Counted from the first letter of the stretch, positions 47,055 through 56,307 are shown. The stretch: 64,000 nt of DNA from Acidobacteriota bacterium (GCA_040754075.1 JBFMDH010000010.1:97830-161829); one strand, 5' to 3'. The notes: generated from the sequence alone by a model not told the origin. Numbers and translations are program-made.

Positions 47055-49502
47055 TCACTCATATCTGAGCGCGATAATGGGTTCGACTTTGGTTGCGCGT
47101 CGCGCCGGAATTAAACTCGCTGCCACTGCCACACCGGCAAGCAGCAAAGGCAAAATGGCGAAGATAAGCGGGTCGGTGGCGCTCACACCGAATAAGAGCG
47201 TGGTCATCAATCGGGTTAAGCCGAATGCAGCGACCAGACCTATCCCTAAGCCAATGACCGCCAGCACCATTCCCTGCCCGACAACCATCTTCAATACATC
47301 GCCGGATTTTGCGCCAAGCGCCATGCGTATGCCGATTTCGTGGGTGCGTTGAGTGACCGAATAAGCCATCACGCCGTAAAGTCCAACCGATGCCAGAATC
47401 AACGCCACGAGCGCAAAAATGCCAAGCAAGGTCATGGCAAATCGCCTCTGGGTCATTGAATCGGTGACCACCTGTTCCATCGTCGTGACGCGATAAACCG
47501 GCAGGTCACGATCAACCGATTGAATAGCGCCGCGCACAGCGGACGCCAGACCGGAAGGCTCGTTTGCGGTTCGTACAATCACAAACATTCCGTTGCCTGC
47601 CAGTTGACGATGCGGCAGGTAATATTGCACGGGCGATTCACCTTCAAGTCCTCTGTGGCGCACGTGACCGACGATGCCAACAATTTCGCGCCAGATGGGG
47701 TTGCCTTGCGGGTCGCGTTGAAAACTGATGCGCTTGCCAACCGGGTCTTCATCAGGCCAAAACTTGCGCTGCATGGTCTCATCAATAATCGCTACGGGTT
47801 GCGAGGTCAGCACGTCACGGTCATCAAAAAATCGCCCTTTAATCAAAGGGATATTCAGCGTTTGAAAATAATTGCTTCCCGCCTGCCAGCGATTTCCCCA
47901 GGGAGCCATCTCGCCCGGTTGAACGGTTCTGCCTTCGATGGCAAAACTGCCGCTCGAATTGTTGCCGCTCATCGGCACAGTCGAGGCAACGCCTGCGGAT
48001 TGCACCCCTGGTAACGCTTGAATACTTTGCAGCGCCTGTTGGAAAAAATTGTCTATCTTTTGCGGCTCATTATATTGATTGCCGGGCAACGCCACCTGCA
48101 TGACCAGGAGATTTTCAGGATTGAAGCCGGGGCTTACGTCTTGAAGTTTTGTGAAACTGCGAATCAACAATCCCGCGCCAATCAAGAGCACCAATGCCAG
48201 AGCTATCTCTGCAACCACCAGCGCGCTACGGACATTGCGTTTGGTGCCGCTTGCGCCGCTTCGTCCGCCTTCTTTCAAGGTATCGTGCAAATCGGTTTTT
48301 GAAGATTGCAGCGCCGGAACCAAGCCGAAAAGAATTCCCGTCAGTAAAGAGATTCCCAGTGTGAATATTAGAACGCGACTATCGAGACCGATTTCCTGCG
48401 AGCGCGGAATCAAATCGTTATTGAGTTTTAACAGGGCGTTGATTCCCCAGATGGCAAGTAAGGTTCCGAGTGTACCGCCAATCAACGCCAGCACTACGCT
48501 CTCGGTTAAAAACTGGCGAATCATGCGCATACGACTGGCACCGAGCGCCACACGAATCGCCACCTCTTTTTGACGCGATGCGGCGCGCGCCAGAAGTAAA
48601 TTGGCGACATTGGCGCAGGCAATCAGTAACACCAATCCGACTGCTGCCAATAACACCAGAAGCGCCGGTCGAATATCGCCAACGATCAGTTCGTGAAGCG
48701 GTCTCAGGCGCAATCCCCAACTGCCGGGGTCGCTGGCATCGCTGCCGGTGAAATATTGTTGCCTGACATTGGCGGCAATAGAATCCATTTCGGTCTGCGC
48801 CTGCTCAAACGTCACACCAGGTTTTAGGCGCGCTAAAACCGTGAGGAATTCATTGCGCCAGCGATTGGGTTGCAATTGCGCTTCGGTGAAAGTCAGCGGC
48901 GCATATAAATCAACGGTCTGCGCAAACTCTCTGCCAAATTGAAAACTCGGAGGCATGATGCCAATGACGTTATAGCTTTCGCCGTTGAGGGTGATGGATT
49001 GATTCAAGATGTTCGGGTCAGCGCCGAATCGTCTGCGCCACAATCCGTCACTTAGAACAACTACTTTGTTGCGTCCCGGTTGATCTTCTTCGGCAAGAAA
49101 GACGCGCCCTTTTGCGGGGTCAATGCCAAGCGTCGGGAAAAAGGTCGGGGTTACGGTGAGACCTGACAATCGTTCAGGTTCACCTGCGCCTGTGAGATTC
49201 ACCTGCCACATATTAAACGCCAGGATGTTTTCAAAGCTCTGGTTTTGGTCACGGTAATGCGTAAAACCAACAGCAGAAACCGAAGCGTTCAAATCAAGTT
49301 TGGGGTAGCGATGATTCATCATCACCAGGCGTTCCGAGTCTTTGTATGCCAGCGGCGTCAAAAGCACTGTATTGACGACACTGAAAATCGCGCTGTTTGC
49401 CCCGATGCCGAGCGCCAGGGTAATCAGCGCCACGGCGGTGAAGCCAAAATTTTTAAAGAGCAATCGGAAGCTATAACGTAAATCCTGAAGCAGGTCTTTC
49501 AT
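47055..49502 (-). CDS. ADOP-type duplicated ABC permease (copy i)
   Basis: The 815-residue copy ends VAASLIPARRATKVEPIIALRYE (key departures are Ser-Leu-Ile-Pro and Glu-Pro-Ile). Like copy g, its 3' end lacks the DNA block common to the others. The first FtsX unit has [20 protein letters not shown]-type sequence near 290-315; the second unit covers about 690-812. GGAGG lies 7 bases before the ATG and only 15 bases separate it from copy j, supporting co-transcription. Confidence 0.93.
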   Translation of the reverse strand: MKDLLQDLRYSFRLLFKNFGFTAVALITLALGIGANSAIFSVVNTVLLTPLAYKDSERLVMMNHRYPKLDLNASVSAVGFTHYRDQNQSFENILAFNMWQVNLTGAGEPERLSGLTVTPTFFPTLGIDPAKGRVFLAEEDQPGRNKVVVLSDGLWRRRFGADPNILNQSITLNGESYNVIGIMPPSFQFGREFAQTVDLYAPLTFTEAQLQPNRWRNEFLTVLARLKPGVTFEQAQTEMDSIAANVRQQYFTGSDASDPGSWGLRLRPLHELIVGDIRPALLVLLAAVGLVLLIACANVANLLLARAASRQKEVAIRVALGASRMRMIRQFLTESVVLALIGGTLGTLLAIWGINALLKLNNDLIPRSQEIGLDSRVLIFTLGISLLTGILFGLVPALQSSKTDLHDTLKEGGRSGASGTKRNVRSALVVAEIALALVLLIGAGLLIRSFTKLQDVSPGFNPENLLVMQVALPGNQYNEPQKIDNFFQQALQSIQALPGVQSAGVASTVPMSGNNSSGSFAIEGRTVQPGEMAPWGNRWQAGSNYFQTLNIPLIKGRFFDDRDVLTSQPVAIIDETMQRKFWPDEDPVGKRISFQRDPQGNPIWREIVGIVGHVRHRGLEGESPVQYYLPHRQLAGNGMFVIVRTANEPSGLASAVRGAIQSVDRDLPVYRVTTMEQVVTDSMTQRRFAMTLLGIFALVALILASVGLYGVMAYSVTQRTHEIGIRMALGAKSGDVLKMVVGQGMVLAVIGLGIGLVAAFGLTRLMTTLLFGVSATDPLIFAILPLLLAGVAVAASLIPARRATKVEPIIALRYE

Positions 49503-49517
49503 TTCATTCCTCCACTG

Positions 49518-51944
49518 TCATTCATACCTGAGCGCGACCATCGGGTCGGTCTTGGCGGCGCGACGCGCGGGCACCAAACAGGCTACCAGAGCCACTCCTG
49601 CGATAATTGAGGCAACCAGAAAGAAAGTTGAAAAGTCTGTGGCGCTTACACCAAAGAGTAAGCTCTCCAGAAATCGCGTCGCGAAAAATGCGCCAACCAA
49701 CCCAATGACGATGCCAGTGCCGATAAGGTTTACGCCCTGCCCTAAAATCAATTTGATGACATCCAAACGCTGTGCGCCAAGCGCCAACCGTATGCCGATT
49801 TCCTGTGTGCGTTGGGTGACCGAATAAGAAATCACCCCGTAGATGCCAATCACTGCGAGCAACAAGGCAGTCAGGGCAAACAGTCCAATCAGATAAGCCG
49901 GATAGCGACGCGCAAAGGTCGAAGGTAAGCTATCGAGTATATTTTGAATGGTGGTTTCACCCGAAACCGCCAGGTCAGGGTCAAGCGATTGACATTCGCT
50001 GCGAATGGCTTGCGCCAGTTTGTTCGGGTCGGAAGTCGTGCGGGCGATAAAACCGATGACCGTGCTCGATTCCTGTAAGAACGGAAAATAGACCACGCCG
50101 GTGGTTGGCGAATCGGGACTATTTACTTTTTCGTCTCCGACAATGCCAACAATTTCAAACGGGGTCGGTGTGTCGCCGAAAAAGATCAACCGTTTGCCGA
50201 TAGGGTTTTCATTTGGAAAAGTTCTTTTGGCAATGGTTTGATTGACCACCACGACCGCTGGCGCTCGCTGATTATCGTTATTGGTAAATTCGCGCCCTTC
50301 AATAACCGGAATCTCCATGACATTGAAATAGCCTGGGCTGATGGTGCGGACATTGATTTCTGGCGATTGTCCTCTTTCAGGTTGCGGCGTACCTTCGACA
50401 TAAAAACTGTGGGTGTTGCCGCCAAGAAACGGGGTCACATCAATCGATCCGGCAGCTTTCACGCCGGGAACCGATTCAATATGTTCAAGAAGGGTTTGAT
50501 AGAAATTGGTAACTTTCTCCGCTTCGCTATATTTCGTTTGCAACAGGCTGACCTGAAAACTCAAGAGGTTTTCGGTATTGAAACCGGGGTCGACCTGCAA
50601 CAGTTTCAGTGTGCTCTTGAGCATCAAGCCCGCGCCAATCAATAGCACCAGAGATAAGGCGACCTCTGCAATGACTAAGGCTTTGCGGAAGTTTTGGCGA
50701 AGGTGTGTAGCCGAAGACTTGCCGCCTTCTTTCAAGGTCGATTGCAAATCGAATTTGGAAGATTGCAGGGCAGGAACCAGCCCGAAAAGTATACCTGTCA
50801 TAATCGACAGACCAACGGTGAAAAGCAAAATCGTGTTGTCGATTTTCAAGCCGCGCAGATAAGGCATGGTGTTGAGTTGCATCTGCGGTATCGCAGCAAT
50901 CAACGCCTCGACACCCCACATCGCCAGAAACAATCCCAAGGTTCCACCAATGAGCGCCAGCAAAACGCTTTCGGTCAGCAGTTGTTGAATCAACCTTGCG
51001 CGATTTGCGCCGAGCGCAAGGCGTATGGCAACCTCTTTTTGACGCGAGGCGGAACGCGCCAATAACAAGTTTGCAACATTGGCGCAGGCAATCAACAAAA
51101 CCAAACCGACAGCCGCAAGCAAGGCAATCATAATCGGTTTTACACTGCCGACAATCTGTTCGCGTAACGAAATCAAGCTGACGGTTGTGCCCGAATGCGA
51201 ATCGGAAAACTGTCCGGCAATCTGTTCACCGATTGCCTGCAAATCAGCTTGCGCCTGCTCTACGGTCACATTCGGTTTAAGTCGGGCAATGACTTTAACC
51301 CAGTGCATATAACGACGGCTGAGTTGTGCGGGTCCAGGTTCAACCGGCATCCACATCTCAACGCCGGGTCGCAATGCGAATTGAAAACTCTGTGGCATTA
51401 CGCCAACCACTGTGTAAGTTTGCCCGTTGAGCGTCATTTTCTCGCCGATGATATTTTCATCGCCGCCAAAAAGTCTTTGCCATAACCCATAATTGAGAAC
51501 CACGACGCGACCTACGCCGGGTTTCTCTTCTTCAGGAAGAAAGGTGCGACCGAGCATGGGGTCAACGCCAAGCACTGAAAAGAAATTGGCGCTGACACCG
51601 GTTGAAGCTATGCGTTGGGCTTCTCCGCGACCGGTTAAGGTGACGCCGCGACTACCGGTGTAGGCTGCAACATCGAGAGAACGCGCCTGTCGCCAATCGA
51701 GAAAATCGGGATAAGAAGCTTCGCGTTGTTTGTAGTCTCCCTGCGAGCGGGTTTCCCACAAGTGAAAAAGTTTATCCGGCTCTTTATAAGGCAAGCCGCG
51801 CAATAAAGTGGCATTGACCACGGTAAAAATTGCGGTGTTTGCGCCAATCCCTAAAGCAAGGGTGACGATGGCGACGAGGGCGAATCCCGGTGTCTTTAGA
51901 AATGAACGAATGGCATAACGCAGGTCTTGCCATAAGGTGTACAT
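49518..51944 (-). CDS. ADOP-type duplicated ABC permease (copy j), first gene of the six-permease run
   Basis: The start is set at the ATG at 51944 with a GGGGGG site 5 bases upstream; the frame is open six codons further but without a site. The 808-residue product has helix 1 near 17-42, the first FtsX unit about 268-395 ([20 protein letters not shown] core) and the second about 685-805, ending ALRYE. It is the promoter-proximal gene behind the sigma-54-like element at 52.02 kb, with a predicted leader of about 60 bases, and is followed by copies i, h, g, f and e. Confidence 0.93.
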   Translation of the reverse strand: MYTLWQDLRYAIRSFLKTPGFALVAIVTLALGIGANTAIFTVVNATLLRGLPYKEPDKLFHLWETRSQGDYKQREASYPDFLDWRQARSLDVAAYTGSRGVTLTGRGEAQRIASTGVSANFFSVLGVDPMLGRTFLPEEEKPGVGRVVVLNYGLWQRLFGGDENIIGEKMTLNGQTYTVVGVMPQSFQFALRPGVEMWMPVEPGPAQLSRRYMHWVKVIARLKPNVTVEQAQADLQAIGEQIAGQFSDSHSGTTVSLISLREQIVGSVKPIMIALLAAVGLVLLIACANVANLLLARSASRQKEVAIRLALGANRARLIQQLLTESVLLALIGGTLGLFLAMWGVEALIAAIPQMQLNTMPYLRGLKIDNTILLFTVGLSIMTGILFGLVPALQSSKFDLQSTLKEGGKSSATHLRQNFRKALVIAEVALSLVLLIGAGLMLKSTLKLLQVDPGFNTENLLSFQVSLLQTKYSEAEKVTNFYQTLLEHIESVPGVKAAGSIDVTPFLGGNTHSFYVEGTPQPERGQSPEINVRTISPGYFNVMEIPVIEGREFTNNDNQRAPAVVVVNQTIAKRTFPNENPIGKRLIFFGDTPTPFEIVGIVGDEKVNSPDSPTTGVVYFPFLQESSTVIGFIARTTSDPNKLAQAIRSECQSLDPDLAVSGETTIQNILDSLPSTFARRYPAYLIGLFALTALLLAVIGIYGVISYSVTQRTQEIGIRLALGAQRLDVIKLILGQGVNLIGTGIVIGLVGAFFATRFLESLLFGVSATDFSTFFLVASIIAGVALVACLVPARRAAKTDPMVALRYE

Positions 51945-52014
51945 AATTACCCCCCAGGACAAATTTTTTCTTTCAACCGAAAGACCAAGTTAGCGGCAGG
52001 GTGCAGGTTTTCAT

Positions 52015-52030
52015 ACCAAATGCCGTGCCA
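52015..52030 (-). promoter_or_regulatory. Sigma-54-like promoter before the six-ADOP run
   Basis: The minus-strand sequence TGGCACGGCATTTGGT has a perfect TGGCACG -24 block, and the -12 TTG is at the right distance; G replaces the C after TTG. Transcription would begin near 52003, about 60 bases before the ADOP copy j start. Confidence 0.68.
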
Positions 52031-52106
52031 CGTTGCGTAGTTGCTGCTAAACGATTGATTTATAAAGTAAGGAAAAGGGGTGATTGGCGGATGGTTTTCA
52101 AAAATG

Positions 52107-52140
52107 TGCGATTATGGGATTGATTAGTCCCATAATCGCA
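52107..52140. promoter_or_regulatory. Putative activator site, 13-bp inverted repeat containing TGGGA-N8-TCCCA
   Basis: The perfect 13-bp arms (TGCGATTATGGGA and its complement) have an 8-base spacer. The TGGGA core starts 85 bp upstream of the -24 element. It is not followed by a T-run on either strand, so a terminator is less likely, although as RNA it would fold well; it lies 90 bases beyond the repeat-protein stop. Confidence 0.6.
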
Positions 52141-52229
52141 ACATTGAAAGGTTTCGGTAGGTTGAAAAGCGCTGTCCGTTCGCTCTTTGACCATTTGGCT
52201 AAACGTTGTAAAGCGTATTGCATTTAGGA

Positions 52230-53297
52230 TTAATTGCCACGCATTTTCCGAATCGCTTCGGAATTGAAGCCATGAATTTTCAAGCGCACCAGTTCATCAA
52301 CCGTTACATTGGTAAACCCGGCGTCGCGCATCTCTTTAACGAATTTGCTGTCGATGCCGTGGATGCGCAACGTCACCAGTTTTTCGAGCGGAATATCGCG
52401 AAAACCCGCGTCTTCCATCTCTTTGATGAAATCTTTATTGACGCGATGAATTTTCAGAGAAACCAGTTTTTGCATAGGCAAATCGCTATAGCCCATCTCT
52501 TTGACGCCTTTAATAAACTCTTCATCAATTTTATGTATGCGCATGGTCATCAATTGATCGAGGGTCAAATCATTAAAGCCGAGCGCCTTGGCTTTGGCGA
52601 TAAATTCCCGATCAATGTTATGAATGCGCATGGCGACCAGTTTATCCGCAGACAATCCTTTGAAGCCCATCTCTTCGACATCTTTGATGAATTGCGCGTT
52701 CACATTATGAATGCGGAAAGCAATCAACTTGTCTTCCGAAAGTTTATCGAAACCGAGCGCCTTGATGCCGCGAATGTATTCGGCATCGACGCGATGAATG
52801 CGCATAGCGATTAATTTATCGAGCGAGACTTTGTCATAGCCCACCGACCGCAATTCATTAACCCAGTTGGTGCCTACGTCATGAAGCGCCATCGAAAACT
52901 GTTTTTCCGGCGTAATCCCTTCATAACCATAACTGCGCATGGTGTTGATGAAACCCGGATTCGGGGTGAATTTGAAATCGCCGACGCCTTTGCCATCTTT
53001 GAACAGTCCATCAAAGGTCACCGTGCCAGCTTCTCTTGCGAGAGAGAATTGCACATTCCCCGCCGCGTTGACATCCAGCCCGCGAAAATCCTGCAAAGGC
53101 ATTTCGCTGCCCCAGTTCATATAGCGGTAACGTCCATCCTTCTCCATACTGATATTGAGATAAAGCATACGTCCTTTGCTGGTGTCTCTGACTTTGGCAG
53201 TCCAATCACCGGCAAACGATTCCTGCGCAGCGTTCGAGGCTCCCGAAAAGCTATAAATCAGTAATCCAATAACTGCGAAGAATAATGTTTTTTTCAT
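52230..53297 (-). CDS. Exported protein built of 29-residue helical repeats
   Basis: From the ATG at 53297 (AGGAG 5 bases upstream) the product has 355 residues. A signal peptide (about 4-24) leads to a beta-rich domain (about 30-125). About eight copies of a 29-residue repeat follow (residues 135-350), each of the form RIHNVDxEFIKxVKxxGF with a Leu-Ser-x-Asp-Lys-Leu ending. The same repeat forms the C-terminus of the M56 peptidase encoded upstream on this strand, 117 bases away. Repeats of this type (pairs of short helices) look like protein-binding solenoids; no named family was recognised. It is likely the third gene of the BlaI operon and a partner or substrate of the peptidase (inference). 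Confidence 0.85.
   Translation of the reverse strand: MKKTLFFAVIGLLIYSFSGASNAAQESFAGDWTAKVRDTSKGRMLYLNISMEKDGRYRYMNWGSEMPLQDFRGLDVNAAGNVQFSLAREAGTVTFDGLFKDGKGVGDFKFTPNPGFINTMRSYGYEGITPEKQFSMALHDVGTNWVNELRSVGYDKVSLDKLIAMRIHRVDAEYIRGIKALGFDKLSEDKLIAFRIHNVNAQFIKDVEEMGFKGLSADKLVAMRIHNIDREFIAKAKALGFNDLTLDQLMTMRIHKIDEEFIKGVKEMGYSDLPMQKLVSLKIHRVNKDFIKEMEDAGFRDIPLEKLVTLRIHGIDSKFVKEMRDAGFTNVTVDELVRLKIHGFNSEAIRKMRGN
52242..52890 (-). repeat. 87-bp tandem coding repeats in the exported repeat protein
   Basis: About 7-8 units encode a 29-residue module each, recurring with Ile-His-Asn/Gly-Val/Ile-Asp starts. Units are diverged at the DNA level, so they are old rather than recent expansions. Confidence 0.85.
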
Positions 53298-53414
53298 AAC
53301 CACTCCTTGTGACAATCTTGGCTGGGATTACAAAACGAAATACTGAATTGCAGAAACTATAGACCTGTGGACAAACAATTCCTCTATCGGTTTCAACTGA
53401 CTGAAGCGTCTGTT

Positions 53415-55799
53415 TTACTTACTGTTTCTTAGAAGAATTTCGTCCAAACCGTGCATTTTCATTTCAAGCAATTGATTGAGCGAAACATTTTTGAATCCGG
53501 CGGCGCGAATCTTTCGCACGTAATCCGGGGTGACGTTGTGAATTTTCAACCGGAGGACTTGTTCAAGCGTCAGGTTATCAAACCCCAGTCCGCGCATCTC
53601 TTTTACGAAGTCGGCGGTGATGCCATGAATTTTTATTTGTAACAACTTCTCGAATGAGACATTGTCGAATCCCATCGCTTTCACTTCATTTGCAAACGCC
53701 GGGGTCAAATTATGAACCTTGATTTGCACCAATTGATTCAAGGTCAATTTCTCGCCTGTCCAACTCTCTGCCTGGCGAATGAATTCTTCATTGATATTTT
53801 GCGAACGCAAACTGATGACTTGATTCAAGGTCAGTTTTCCGAATCCGAGTTTACGCAGCGCGTCAATATATTGCGGCGTGACATTGAAGGTTTTTAAACT
53901 GGTGAGCTGGCGAACCGTAAGCTGCTCGAAACCGGCTTTTTTTATTGACGAAATATAATCGCCGGTGACGCCCGAAACTTTCAGTTGGATGAGGTCACGA
54001 ACCGTAGGTTTATCAAAGCCCCAGTTTTGCACCTGACGAACATAGGCTTCATCAATGTTATGGATTTTCAGTTCGGCTATCTGATGAACGCTTAAATTAT
54101 CGAACCCCATTTTTTTAAGCGATTCGATATATTCCGGCGTCACATCAGCCATTTTCAAGCGGATGAATTCATTCGGGGTTAGCGGCTTGGTCGATTTATT
54201 TTTTGATTCGGAATTCTGTCCGCTGCCGATTCCTGCTCCGCCGCCAACGCCATAACCTGCGCCCGCTCCGGTGCCGGTTCCTGCGCCACTTCCTGCGCCG
54301 ATACCTGTACCGCTTCCCTGCCCTCTGCCTTGACCTTCGCCAGTTGTCACCTCACCGGGGTTTGCTTCATTAGTAAAATTCACAGCGATGACCGGATTCG
54401 GTTGATTTTCGCTTTTGCTCGAAACCTGTGCGGCGTTCTGGGTTTGCAGGGAAGCTTTAATATCATCCAGGCTTCTTAAAATCGCCGGTTGGTTATCCGC
54501 GCCGGCGACTTCATTGACTTCATAAGGGTTTTCAACAATCGCTATTTCATTATCGGCGTTGGCAGAATTTACCTCCGCGATGTGGGCTTCAACCTTGCTT
54601 CGCGGTTGAATTATCGCCAGCGGAATGATTAACAAGGTCGCGATTAACGTTGTAAAAGCCACACGCTGGCGAGAATTGGTTTGGCGTTTAATGTTGGTAT
54701 TCAAAATGGTGCGCACACGGTTTTCGAGTTCCGAACACGCCATGCCAACCGCAAACGGCGAGACACAGACGTTGGCTTTAAATGACCGGGCGATTTCAAC
54801 CAGATACCCCGCATAATCGGAAGGTCGTGTGCCGATTTGCAAAACTTCATCATCACAGGCGAGTTCACGTTCAACCCGCAACCGCGCAGCCAGTTTCCAC
54901 ACCTGCGGATTGAACCAGTAAATCGCGCAAGCCATCTGTGCCAGAGTTTGCGTCAAACAATCGCGCCTTTTGACATGCGCCAGTTCGTGAAGCAACACGA
55001 TGCTTCGACCTTTCAATGACCAATCATCTGCGGCTTCGGGCAGTAAAATTACCGAACGAAATGCGCCCCAGGTCATCGGCAATGAAACGCGCTCGGTCTT
55101 TAAAATTTTTACCCCTTTATTCAATGACAGCCGGTTGCTCAAACTGTGCGTAAGCGTTACCCAGGAAATATCGGTGACCGGTGTTGCCTTGAGCGCGATA
55201 AACCAGACATTGAATAAGCCGAATGCGAAGCGGCAGGAAACCATTAAAAATCCGCCCAGCCAGATTGCCAGGATAAGCCCTCCCCAGTTGAATTCATTTG
55301 CCGACTGACGCTTTTCGGTTTCCAGATGCGAGGCGACATCCGGTAGCGCCATCACTGGCGGCAGCGATAACTCATCAACTCTGTAAAGCTCTGTTTGCTT
55401 GGCTCTCGATGAAGCCATCGGTTCCTGAGCCGTAAACCTGGTTTCGTTCCGGTCAGTTACCGGTTTATTGATTTCGGCAGGAGAAGAATTGGTCGGCTCC
55501 ATACTCATTTTATTCTGATTTTCAATGTGGACATCGGCGACAGTTGGTGAAATCAACGTCGGTAAAACCGGGAAGCGAATTGCCGGTAAACTCAACGCCA
55601 GCACCGGAATCAACAGCACGGCGGCGATTGACACACTCAAAATCAGGTGCCGGGTCGCGGCTGAATATTTTTTGAGCAAGGCAACCATAACTTGAGCCAA
55701 CGTGAGGACAAGCAAACTTTTCATTGCCACATCAAAAAGTAATTGCAGTCCGTCGTTGGTGTTTAAATTAAAGAAAACCAGATTGAACATTGCGGTCAT
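53415..55799 (-). CDS. BlaR1-like M56 family metallopeptidase with C-terminal 29-residue repeats
   Basis: This 794-residue integral membrane peptidase has N-terminal helices (about 23-42, 48-72), a third near 170-200 and a fourth near 376-392. The zinc motif HELAH (about 269-273) is followed by the typical RRD, and a downstream ERELACDDEVL supplies the third ligand. M56 peptidases of the BlaR1/MecR1 type sense an extracellular signal and inactivate the cognate BlaI repressor. Instead of a penicillin-binding sensor domain, the C-terminal part holds a Gly-rich low-complexity linker (about 484-528) and about eight 29-residue repeats (540-790), the same unit as in the neighbouring exported protein. 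The ATG lies 3 bases after the BlaI stop, with AGGA inside the BlaI end, so translation is coupled. Confidence 0.92.
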   Translation of the reverse strand: MTAMFNLVFFNLNTNDGLQLLFDVAMKSLLVLTLAQVMVALLKKYSAATRHLILSVSIAAVLLIPVLALSLPAIRFPVLPTLISPTVADVHIENQNKMSMEPTNSSPAEINKPVTDRNETRFTAQEPMASSRAKQTELYRVDELSLPPVMALPDVASHLETEKRQSANEFNWGGLILAIWLGGFLMVSCRFAFGLFNVWFIALKATPVTDISWVTLTHSLSNRLSLNKGVKILKTERVSLPMTWGAFRSVILLPEAADDWSLKGRSIVLLHELAHVKRRDCLTQTLAQMACAIYWFNPQVWKLAARLRVERELACDDEVLQIGTRPSDYAGYLVEIARSFKANVCVSPFAVGMACSELENRVRTILNTNIKRQTNSRQRVAFTTLIATLLIIPLAIIQPRSKVEAHIAEVNSANADNEIAIVENPYEVNEVAGADNQPAILRSLDDIKASLQTQNAAQVSSKSENQPNPVIAVNFTNEANPGEVTTGEGQGRGQGSGTGIGAGSGAGTGTGAGAGYGVGGGAGIGSGQNSESKNKSTKPLTPNEFIRLKMADVTPEYIESLKKMGFDNLSVHQIAELKIHNIDEAYVRQVQNWGFDKPTVRDLIQLKVSGVTGDYISSIKKAGFEQLTVRQLTSLKTFNVTPQYIDALRKLGFGKLTLNQVISLRSQNINEEFIRQAESWTGEKLTLNQLVQIKVHNLTPAFANEVKAMGFDNVSFEKLLQIKIHGITADFVKEMRGLGFDNLTLEQVLRLKIHNVTPDYVRKIRAAGFKNVSLNQLLEMKMHGLDEILLRNSK
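53430..54190 (-). repeat. 87-bp tandem coding repeats at the 3' end of the M56 gene
   Basis: About eight diverged units of the module seen at 52242-52890 (for example LKIHNVTPDYVRKIRAAGF). Shared unit length and Ile-His-Asn core show common origin of the two repeat arrays. Confidence 0.85.
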
Positions 55800-55802
55800 A
55801 AA

Positions 55803-56192
55803 TTAACGTCCTTTTTTACGGGCATCTTCAATCAACCCGGAAAGTCTGTCTAATTCATCCTGCGAGAGTTTGGAACCGGAAATATCGAGAAGCGTGGCGA
55901 CGGCTTCTTCGGTTGAGCCGTCAAAGAAGGTTTGCAACATCTGTTTCAATGCCGATTTTCTGGCTTTTTCGCGCGCCAGTGTGGGAATGAAAATGTATCG
56001 CGGCCCGTCCTGTTGATGCTTTAAATACCCCTTTTCTTCAAGCAACCTGAGCATAGCGCGGACTGCCGAATAACTGGGCGGTTCCGGCAATTGCTCCAAC
56101 ACTTCGGCAGCGGTTGCCTGTCCGAGTTTATAAATAACATCCATGATTTGCCGTTCCCGACGGCTCAGCTTATGGTGCGATTTCTGCGTCAT
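55803..56192 (-). CDS. BlaI/MecI/CopY family repressor
   Basis: From the ATG at 56192 (GAGAGG about 4 bases upstream) the product has 129 residues. A winged helix domain occupies the N-terminal half (LSRRERQIMDVIYKLGQ, AAEVLEQLP, YSAVRAMLRLLEEKG, YLKHQQDGPRY). The C-terminal helices (FFDGSTEEAVATLL) form the dimer interface. BlaI repressors bind paired dyads and are cleaved after signalling by the partner M56 peptidase, which is encoded immediately downstream. A GTG at 56240 would add 16 residues but has no ribosome binding site and lies next to the operator. Confidence 0.93.
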   Translation of the reverse strand: MTQKSHHKLSRRERQIMDVIYKLGQATAAEVLEQLPEPPSYSAVRAMLRLLEEKGYLKHQQDGPRYIFIPTLAREKARKSALKQMLQTFFDGSTEEAVATLLDISGSKLSQDELDRLSGLIEDARKKGR

Positions 56193-56243
56193 ATCTCCTC
56201 TCAATCTTGTTTGCGTTGTCGCCTGGTTTTTATTATTCACCAG

Positions 56244-56265
56244 GGGTGCTAAATTTCTAGCACCC
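56244..56265. promoter_or_regulatory. BlaI operator candidate O1 (GGGTGCTA-N6-TAGCACCC)
   Basis: The perfect 8-bp arms have a 6-base spacer. It has the same geometry as O2, with dyad centres 25 bp apart, and lies just downstream of the predicted start of transcription, where bound repressor would block elongation. Confidence 0.75.
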
Positions 56266-56269
56266 GATT

Positions 56270-56289
56270 GGTGCTAATTTTTTAGCACC
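56270..56289. promoter_or_regulatory. BlaI operator candidate O2 (GGTGCTA-N6-TAGCACC)
   Basis: The perfect 7-bp arms have a 6-base spacer. The predicted -10 hexamer at 56279-56284 lies within it, so repressor binding would exclude RNA polymerase. Confidence 0.78.
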
Positions 56290-56307
56290 TTGCAAAACCC
56301 AAGTCAA
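56279..56307 (-). promoter_or_regulatory. Sigma-70-type promoter of the BlaI operon
   Basis: On the minus strand -35 TTGACT (56307-56302) and -10 TAAAAA (56284-56279) are separated by 17 bases. The -35 differs from consensus at one position and the -10 at two. Transcription would start near 56272 and read blaI-like, M56 and repeat-protein genes. Confidence 0.65.

Noticed and set aside
52107-52140. 13-bp dyad as a plain transcription terminator
   Set aside because: There is no T-run on either side, and its TGGGA-N8-TCCCA core and distance to a promoter match two other sites. A secondary terminator role is still possible.
52242-54190. 87-bp periodic DNA as non-coding tandem repeats
   Set aside because: Period is a multiple of three, and units conserve protein rather than DNA sequence.
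53415-56192. BlaI/M56 pair as a beta-lactam resistance system
   Set aside because: There is no penicillin-binding sensor domain and no serine beta-lactamase gene nearby; the MBL protein at 23.8-25.0 kb is in another unit and of another subgroup.
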